A program made the translations under genes and the position numbers. The notes below the pieces were generated by a model. The model searched no databases and was not told the DNA's origin. It worked only from the letters and a program-made list of their open reading frames with translations. Source: Chromatiales bacterium (GTDB taxonomy: Bacteria > Pseudomonadota > Gammaproteobacteria > Chromatiales > Chromatiaceae). Taken from it: 13,104 bases of DNA. Below are positions 8,149 through 13,104 of this stretch, in pieces. The stretch's first letter is position 1, and each line of letters opens with the position of its first letter. The stretch is taken from positions 1 to 13,104 of the forward strand of contig JANTHH010000057.1 in assembly GCA_024762485.1 (NCBI GenBank), read 5' to 3'.

Positions 8149-8790
8149 ATGAATTTTCACACCCCGCTGACCATTGCCCTCTCCAAGGGGCGGATCTTCA
8201 AGGACACCCTGCCGCTGCTGAAGGCCGCCGGTATCGAGCCCGTGGACGACCCGGACACCACCCGCAAGCTGATCCTCGATACCAACCACGACAACGTCAA
8301 GCTGGTGTTGATCCGCGCCACCGATGTGCCCACCTACGTGCAGTGGGGGGCGGCAGACCTGGGCGTGACCGGCAAGGACACGCTGATGGAGCACGGCGGC
8401 GACGGCCTGTACGAGCCGCTGGACCTGCAGATCGCCAAGTGCGGCATGTGGGTCGCGGGTTTTCCTGATGCCGACCTCGCGGCGCGGCGCCTGCGCATTG
8501 CCACCAAGTATGTGCGCGCCGCCAGGGATCACTTTGCCGCCAAGGGCCAGCAGGTGGAGATCATCAAGCTGTACGGCTCCATGGAGCTGGCGCCCATCGT
8601 CGGCCTCTCCGACCTGATCGTCGATCTGGTCGAGACCGGCAACACGCTGAAGGCCAACGGCCTGGTGACCCTGGAGCACATGCACGACATCAGCTCGCGC
8701 CTGGTGGTCAACAAGGCCTCCTGGAAGATGAAGCATGCCACCCTCAGCGAGCTGGTCGAGGAGTTGCGCAGCGTGGTGGAAAAGGGCTGA
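8149..8790 (+). CDS. hisG: ATP phosphoribosyltransferase, short form HisG
   Basis: HisG condenses ATP with PRPP to phosphoribosyl-ATP, the first step of histidine synthesis. I chose ATG 8149 ([16 protein letters not shown]), which gives 213 residues and places the conserved ALSKGRIF strand correctly. A GTG at 8107 would add 14 residues and overlap murA by 25 bp. The protein ends after the catalytic domain and lacks the C-terminal ACT-like regulatory domain of the ~299-residue enteric enzyme. It is therefore the short form, which in known cases works as an octamer with the HisZ subunit (a histidyl-tRNA synthetase paralogue). The PRPP-binding motif [15 protein letters not shown] (158-172, ETGNTL 162-167) is intact. 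No hisZ lies in this window. hisD follows after 18 bp. Confidence 0.97.
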   Translation: MNFHTPLTIALSKGRIFKDTLPLLKAAGIEPVDDPDTTRKLILDTNHDNVKLVLIRATDVPTYVQWGAADLGVTGKDTLMEHGGDGLYEPLDLQIAKCGMWVAGFPDADLAARRLRIATKYVRAARDHFAAKGQQVEIIKLYGSMELAPIVGLSDLIVDLVETGNTLKANGLVTLEHMHDISSRLVVNKASWKMKHATLSELVEELRSVVEKG

Positions 8791-8808
8791 CCGCCCGGAG
8801 CAGAGAAC

Positions 8809-10116
8809 ATGGCCGAGATCCGCAAACTCAATACCTCAGAGGCCGATTTCCAGGCCCGCCTGGATGCCCTGCTGGCCTGGGATTCGGTGTCCGACACCGC
8901 CGTCAACGACACGGTTGACGCGGTGATTGCCGATATCCGCGCCCATGGCGATGCGGCGCTGATCGACTACACCAACCGCTTCGATGGCTGGCAGGCGGAG
9001 AACGCCACGGATCTGGCGATCCCGCTGTCACGACTGGCACAGGCCTACGACGCCATCCCCGGCGACCAGCGCGAGGCACTGGAGCACGCAGCGGATCGTA
9101 TCCGCGCCTATGCCGAACGGCAGAAGCTGGCGGGCTGGGACTACACCGATGCGGACGGCACCCTGCTTGGCCAGCAGGTCAGCCCGTTGGACCGGGTGGG
9201 GCTCTACGTGCCCGGTGGCAAGGCGGCCTATCCGTCCTCGGTACTGATGAATGCCATCCCCGCCAAGGTTGCCGGCGTTGCCGAGCTGATCATGGTGGTG
9301 CCGACACCGCAGGGCCAGCTTAACGAGCTGGTGCTGGCCGCCGCCCACATCGCCGGTGCCGACAGGGTGTTCGCGGTGGGTGGTGCCCAGGCCGTGGCTG
9401 CACTGGCCTATGGCACCGAATCGGTGCCGCCGGTGGACAAGATCGTCGGTCCTGGCAACATCTATGTCGCCACAGCGAAGCGTGCGGTGTTCGGCCAGGT
9501 GGGCATCGACATGGTGGCCGGGCCATCGGAGATCCTGGTGATCTGCGACGGCGCCACCAACCCTGACTGGGTGGCCATGGACCTGTTCTCACAGGCCGAG
9601 CATGACGAGGACGCCCAGTCCATCCTGCTGTGTCCGGATGCGGCATTCATGGCCGCGGTGGAGGCGAGCATCGATCGGCTGCTGCCGACCATGGAGCGCA
9701 GCGAGATCATCGCCACCGCGCTGCGCGAGCGCGGCGCGCTGATCACCTGTGCCGACCTCGACGAGGCCGTCGAGGTGGCCAACTTCATCGCCCCGGAGCA
9801 TCTCGAGCTGTCGGTGGCAGAGCCACAGGCGATGGCCCCGCGCATCCGTCATGCCGGTGCCATCTTCATGGGCCGCTACACCTCCGAGCCGCTGGGCGAT
9901 TACTGCGCCGGCCCGAATCACGTGCTGCCCACCTCGCGCACCGCGCGTTTCAGTTCGCCGCTGGGGGTGTACGACTTCCAGAAACGCTCCAGCCTGATCA
10001 TGGTCTCGGCTGCCGGCGCCCGCACCCTTGGCCGCACCGCCTCGGTGCTGGCCCGCGGCGAGGGACTGACTGCCCACGCCCGTTCGGCCGAATACCGGGC
10101 CGGGGACGAGGACTGA
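8809..10116 (+). CDS. hisD: Histidinol dehydrogenase HisD
   Basis: HisD catalyses the last two steps of histidine synthesis, oxidising L-histidinol to L-histidine with two NAD+ at a zinc site. The 435-residue protein matches the usual length (~430). Zinc ligands are found at the expected positions: Q262 and H265 in [12 protein letters not shown]364 in [10 protein letters not shown] and H423 in [11 protein letters not shown]. The catalytic pair E330-H331 is in APEHLELS. Other family segments are [27 protein letters not shown] and [16 protein letters not shown] lies eight nt before the start. It sits between hisG and hisC with gaps of 18 and 7 bp, an arrangement that suggests one transcript. 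No changes to active-site residues are seen. Confidence 0.98.
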   Translation: MAEIRKLNTSEADFQARLDALLAWDSVSDTAVNDTVDAVIADIRAHGDAALIDYTNRFDGWQAENATDLAIPLSRLAQAYDAIPGDQREALEHAADRIRAYAERQKLAGWDYTDADGTLLGQQVSPLDRVGLYVPGGKAAYPSSVLMNAIPAKVAGVAELIMVVPTPQGQLNELVLAAAHIAGADRVFAVGGAQAVAALAYGTESVPPVDKIVGPGNIYVATAKRAVFGQVGIDMVAGPSEILVICDGATNPDWVAMDLFSQAEHDEDAQSILLCPDAAFMAAVEASIDRLLPTMERSEIIATALRERGALITCADLDEAVEVANFIAPEHLELSVAEPQAMAPRIRHAGAIFMGRYTSEPLGDYCAGPNHVLPTSRTARFSSPLGVYDFQKRSSLIMVSAAGARTLGRTASVLARGEGLTAHARSAEYRAGDED

Positions 10117-10123
10117 TCCCGCC

Positions 10124-11212
10124 GTGGCAGATCCTGCGCAAGGCCTGGTCGAGCAATGGGTGCGCCCGGAGATCCGGGCGCTGTCCCCCTATCACGTGCC
10201 CGACGCCCGGGGCCTGATCAAGCTGGACGCCATGGAGAATCCCTATACCTGGCCGGACGCGCTGCGGGACGAGTGGGCGGCGCTGTTGCGCGACACCGAC
10301 CTCAACCGTTATCCCGACCCCCATGCCAGCGGTCTGGTGACACAGTTGCGCCGCTCCATGGCGATCCCGGACGACATGGCGGTACTGCTGGGCAACGGCT
10401 CGGACGAGATCATCCAGATGATCGCCATGGCGGTGGCCGGCCCCGACCGGACCCTGCTGTCGGTGGAGCCCGGTTTCGTCATGTACCGCATGATCGCCAG
10501 TTTCTGCGGCATGCGTTATACCGGCGTGCCGCTGCGCGCGGACGACTTCTCGCTCGACCTGGCGGCGTTGCTGCAGGCCATCGCCGACACCCGCCCGGCG
10601 GTGTTGTTCCTGGCCTACCCGAACAACCCCACCGGCAACCTGTTCGACCGCAAGGCGCTGGCGCAGGTGATCGCCGCCGCCCCCGGGCTGGTGGTGATCG
10701 ACGAGGCCTACGCGCCCTTTACCGACCAGAGCTACATGGCGGAGCTGGGGCGTCACGACAACCTGGTGGTGATGCGCACGGTCTCCAAGATGGGTCTGGC
10801 CGGCCTGCGGCTCGGGCTGCTGGCGGGTCCCCCCGCCTGGCTCGCCGAGTTCGACAAGGTCCGCCTGCCCTACAACATCAATGTGCTGACCCAGGCGAGT
10901 GCGGAATTCGCCCTGCGCCACCAAGCGGTGTTCGACGCCCAGACCGCCGACATCCGTGCCGAGCGCGAACGCCTGCAGCAGGCACTGGCGCGTCTGCCGG
11001 GGCTGTCCCCTTATCCGTCGGCGGCAAATTTCATCCTCGTGCGTGTGCCGGCGGGCCGGGCACCCGCGCTGTTCGAGGGCCTGAAGGAACGGGGCGTGCT
11101 GGTGAAGAATCTGCACGGTGCCCATCCGCTGCTGCAGGACTGCCTGCGCCTGACCGTCGGCCGGCCGGAGGAGAACGACGCCTTGCTCGGCGCCCTGCAG
11201 CAGCTGCTCTGA
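10124..11212 (+). CDS. hisC: Histidinol-phosphate aminotransferase HisC
   Basis: HisC is a PLP-dependent fold-type I aminotransferase that makes histidinol phosphate from imidazole-acetol phosphate and glutamate. The 362-residue protein starts at GTG 10124, seven bp after the hisD stop, with GAGGA upstream. Motifs are the N-terminal LDAMENPY (the HisC-type L-x-x-NEN-like region), YPDP for the inter-subunit tyrosine, GNGSDEII for phosphate binding, YPNNPTGN (165-172), VIDEAY (D193 pairs with the PLP ring nitrogen, Y196) and TVSKMGLAGLRLG with the Schiff-base lysine K222. The C-terminal small domain ends in HCLRLTVGRPEEN-type sequence (here DCLRLTVGRPEEN). It is the last gene of the his run; no clear terminator follows. 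Confidence 0.97.
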   Translation: MADPAQGLVEQWVRPEIRALSPYHVPDARGLIKLDAMENPYTWPDALRDEWAALLRDTDLNRYPDPHASGLVTQLRRSMAIPDDMAVLLGNGSDEIIQMIAMAVAGPDRTLLSVEPGFVMYRMIASFCGMRYTGVPLRADDFSLDLAALLQAIADTRPAVLFLAYPNNPTGNLFDRKALAQVIAAAPGLVVIDEAYAPFTDQSYMAELGRHDNLVVMRTVSKMGLAGLRLGLLAGPPAWLAEFDKVRLPYNINVLTQASAEFALRHQAVFDAQTADIRAERERLQQALARLPGLSPYPSAANFILVRVPAGRAPALFEGLKERGVLVKNLHGAHPLLQDCLRLTVGRPEENDALLGALQQLL

Positions 11213-11250
11213 GATTACTGCCTCTCGTTCCCAAATCCACCGCGGCTGGC

Positions 11251-11259
11251 TGGTACCAT
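11251..11259 (+). promoter_or_regulatory. Candidate extended -10 promoter for the PilZ gene
   Basis: TGGTACCAT resembles an extended -10 element (TGn followed by TACCAT, four of six matches), 24 nt before the chosen GTG. No -35 is evident. It would allow the PilZ gene to be expressed apart from the his genes. Confidence 0.25.
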
Positions 11260-11266
11260 CTTCTAC

Positions 11267-11274
11267 AAAGGGGG
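11267..11274 (+). promoter_or_regulatory. Ribosome binding site that decides the PilZ gene start
   Basis: AAAGGGGG ends eight nt before GTG 11283, the ideal distance. The earlier candidate starts GTG 11274 and TTG 11277 would overlap it or lie only two nt away. Confidence 0.55.
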
Positions 11275-11282
11275 TGTTGCCG

Positions 11283-11570
11283 GTGAAGGTCCACAGCAAT
11301 CCAGAACGACGGTCCCGCAGACGTTATGCGGCAAACGCCGAACTGTATCTCGCCGGCTGGGGTGCCAGGCGCTTTCGCTCAACCAATCACAGTGCCGAGG
11401 GCCTGTTCCTGGAGCTCGATGCCGATGTGCTCGGCGGGCTGTCGGGTGGCATGACCCTGGAGCTGGTGCTGGTCGCCGGGAGCGGGCGGCTGGTGCGGCT
11501 GCATCGCCGCCGCGCGCTGGTGACCCACCTCAACCCCCGGGGCGTGGGCCTGCGGCTGTTTCACGACTGA
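11283..11570 (+). CDS. Single-domain PilZ protein, probable c-di-GMP receptor
   Basis: PilZ domains bind cyclic di-GMP and relay it to partner proteins. This 95-residue cytoplasmic protein is just a PilZ domain. The N-terminal switch motif RRxxR is seen as R9-R10-S-R-R13, and the second motif (D/N)xSxxG as N35-H-S37-A-E-G40 in TNHSAEGLFLEL. The beta-barrel strands then run to the terminal HLNPRGVGLRLFH segment. Both ligand-binding motifs are intact, so c-di-GMP binding is likely; the target is unknown. It lacks the degenerate motifs of PilZ type-IV-pilus proteins. It follows hisC by 70 bp and converges on the GGDEF-EAL gene with a 10 bp overlap of coding sequence. Confidence 0.88.
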   Translation: MKVHSNPERRSRRRYAANAELYLAGWGARRFRSTNHSAEGLFLELDADVLGGLSGGMTLELVLVAGSGRLVRLHRRRALVTHLNPRGVGLRLFHD

Positions 11571-13104
11571 CTGCGGTTGGCGGGAAACGGCACCACCTTG
11601 GTGTGCGACGTGTCATCTAGCAACCGGGGGGCGGGCCGGCCGATGTGATAGCCCTGGGCGAAGTCCACATCCAGCCGGCGGAGCAGTTCCAGCGTGGGCT
11701 CGTCCTCGACGAATTCCGCCACTGTCAGCCTGCCCGAGCCACGCGCGACCTGGACCAGTGCCTGCACGAACAGCTGGTTGTCCCGGCTGTTGACGATATC
11801 GCGTATGAAGCTGCCATCGATCTTGATGTAGTCCACCGGCAGGTTCTGCAGGTAGCTGAAGGACGAGAGGCCGACGCCGAAGTCGTCGAGGGCGAAGCGG
11901 CAGCCGAGGCGTTTCATTTCCCGCATCATGTGTTGTGCCGCGTCCAGGTCGACAACGGCGGCGGTCTCGGTGACCTCGAAGATGATCCGCTGCGGATCGA
12001 CCCCGCTGTCGCGGATCTGCTGCTGCAATAGTGGCAGCAGATCGACCGAGTCCATGATGGTGCCGGACAGGTTCAGCGCGATGGTCGCCGGCTGCCCGCG
12101 GCGTGACCAATCCGCAAGCGCCTTGATGCCCTCGATCATCACATGGCGGTCGATGTCCCTTATCAGGCCGGTCTGCTCTGCCACGCCGATGAATTTCCCC
12201 GGCGGGTGGATGGTGCCGTCGGCATCGACGATCCGCAGCAGGGCCTCGTAGTGCGAAACCGTGCCGTCCTTGATGTTGAGGATGGGCTGGTAATGGAAGA
12301 CGAAGCGGTTTTCCATCAGCGCCTGTTCGATGTGATGCTTCCAGGTCACCAGTTGCTGCATCTGTTCCTTGGCCTGCTCGTCCTCGGAGAACAGGTGGAT
12401 ACGGCCGTGGCCCTTCTCCTTGGCCTGGATCATCGCGAGATCGGCATTTGCCATCAGTTCGTAGACAGAACTGCCCTGCAGCGGGAACAGGACGATGCCG
12501 ATGCCGGCGGTGATCCGGTGCTGGTGATCGTGCAGCCGGATCACCATCTTGCCAAGGGCCTCGATGAGTTGCTCTGCCCGCTGCCGGGCCTCATCCGCCG
12601 TGGTGTCGTAAAGGATGATGGCGAACTCGTCACCACCGATGCGCGCCACCACGTCGCGGCTGCTGAGTGAGCCCTTGAGCTTGTCGGCAATGACCTTCAG
12701 CACGTGGTCGCCGGCCTGGTGGCCACTGGTGTCGTTGACGTATTTGAATTTGTCCAGATCGAGATATAGCAGGGCGCCGGTGAGGCTGTTGCGGCTGGCG
12801 TCCTCGATGGCCTGGCTGACCTCTTCCTGGAAACGGCGGCGGTTGTACAGGCCGGTCAGCTCGTCGTGATCGGCCAGCCAGGCCAGCTTCTGCTCGGCCT
12901 CGCGGGTGCCGCTGAGATCAAGCCCGACGGACAGTATGGTGCTGTTCACGCCACCCTCGTCCTTGAGACGGGTGTGCGACCAGGAAATGGTACGGACCTG
13001 CCCGTCGCCGCAACGGATGGCGGTCTCGACCTGGGCCACGTTCTGGTCGAGGTTGTGCAGCCGCTTGAAGATGGTGCGGCTCTCGGCCTTGTCCTTTTCC
13101 TCGG
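11561..13104 (-). CDS. PAS-GGDEF-EAL cyclic-di-GMP signalling protein (partial, N-terminus beyond the right edge)
   Basis: This is a hybrid c-di-GMP enzyme: GGDEF domains make c-di-GMP from GTP and EAL domains cleave it to pGpG. The reading frame is open to the window end, so a GTG at 13039 is not the true start. The visible N-terminal part (EEKDKAESRTIFKRLHNLDQ, then ETAIRCGDGQVRTISWSHT) is the end of a PAS/PAC sensor domain. The GGDEF domain (roughly 12890-12400) has LYLDLDKFKYVND and an intact GGDEF at 12637-12623. The inhibitory RxxD site is SSRD, lacking the arginine. The EAL domain (roughly 12330-11590) keeps EALLR (EAL at 12247-12239), ExTE in FEVTETA, DDFGVGLSS, YIKIDGSFI, AEFVED and QGYHIGRP, so catalysis is plausible. 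It may be bifunctional or mainly a phosphodiesterase. Other domains may precede the PAS domain. Confidence 0.93.
   Translation of the reverse strand, partial: EEKDKAESRTIFKRLHNLDQNVAQVETAIRCGDGQVRTISWSHTRLKDEGGVNSTILSVGLDLSGTREAEQKLAWLADHDELTGLYNRRRFQEEVSQAIEDASRNSLTGALLYLDLDKFKYVNDTSGHQAGDHVLKVIADKLKGSLSSRDVVARIGGDEFAIILYDTTADEARQRAEQLIEALGKMVIRLHDHQHRITAGIGIVLFPLQGSSVYELMANADLAMIQAKEKGHGRIHLFSEDEQAKEQMQQLVTWKHHIEQALMENRFVFHYQPILNIKDGTVSHYEALLRIVDADGTIHPPGKFIGVAEQTGLIRDIDRHVMIEGIKALADWSRRGQPATIALNLSGTIMDSVDLLPLLQQQIRDSGVDPQRIIFEVTETAAVVDLDAAQHMMREMKRLGCRFALDDFGVGLSSFSYLQNLPVDYIKIDGSFIRDIVNSRDNQLFVQALVQVARGSGRLTVAEFVEDEPTLELLRRLDVDFAQGYHIGRPAPRLLDDTSHTKVVPFPANRSQS

Noticed and set aside
9998..11299. 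Minus-strand open frame of 433 codons opposite hisC
   Set aside because: Antisense shadow of a clearly functional aminotransferase; composition is typical of reverse-strand GC-rich frames.
13037..13039. GTG at 13039 as the start of the GGDEF-EAL protein
   Set aside because: The frame continues to the window edge and encodes PAS-domain sequence, so the gene is truncated by the window, not starting there.

Overview
The window is a dense, uniformly GC-rich stretch of a Gammaproteobacterium chromosome. The gene order (lptC-kdsC-kdsD-yrbG on one strand; mlaFEDCB-murA-hisG-hisD-hisC on the other) is the classical gammaproteobacterial cell-envelope neighbourhood. The murA-hisG-hisD-hisC extension and the short-form HisG resemble Pseudomonas and sulfur-oxidiser/Chromatiales-type genomes rather than enterics; the genus cannot be fixed from the sequence alone. 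I see no mobile element, tRNA, rRNA, CRISPR array or sign of recent transfer.

Layout. From 1 to 2872, on the minus strand and read right to left: yrbG (Ca2+/Na+ antiporter family), kdsD and kdsC (KDO synthesis), then the start of lptC (LPS export), which runs off the left edge. The genes are packed with overlaps or short gaps and look like one operon. Between 2939 and 3723 lie two uncharacterised, divergently oriented genes only 23 bp apart: a 61-residue protein with zinc-binding-type Cys/His residues (minus) and a 191-residue protein of unknown function (plus). From 3787 to 6790, plus strand, is a complete mlaFEDCB set encoding the inner-membrane ABC complex, the periplasmic shuttle and the STAS subunit of the lipid-asymmetry transport system. 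The usual ibaG/bolA gene between mlaB and murA is absent. murA (peptidoglycan precursor synthesis) follows at 6872, then hisG, hisD and hisC (histidine synthesis). From 11283 to the right edge, a small PilZ-domain protein (plus) and a PAS-GGDEF-EAL cyclic-di-GMP enzyme (minus, 5' end outside the window) converge and overlap tail to tail by 10 bp.

How it fits together. The left two thirds bring together the three layers of the envelope: KDO and LPS transport for the outer leaflet, Mla for phospholipid balance, and MurA for the wall. The two unknown genes sit at the hinge between the Lpt/Kds and Mla arms, and are the least explained part of the window. The rest is ordinary housekeeping content. 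I did not find a convincing new multi-gene system; the most useful leads are the hinge gene pair, a mini-ORF abutting mlaF, and the overlapping c-di-GMP effector/enzyme pair.
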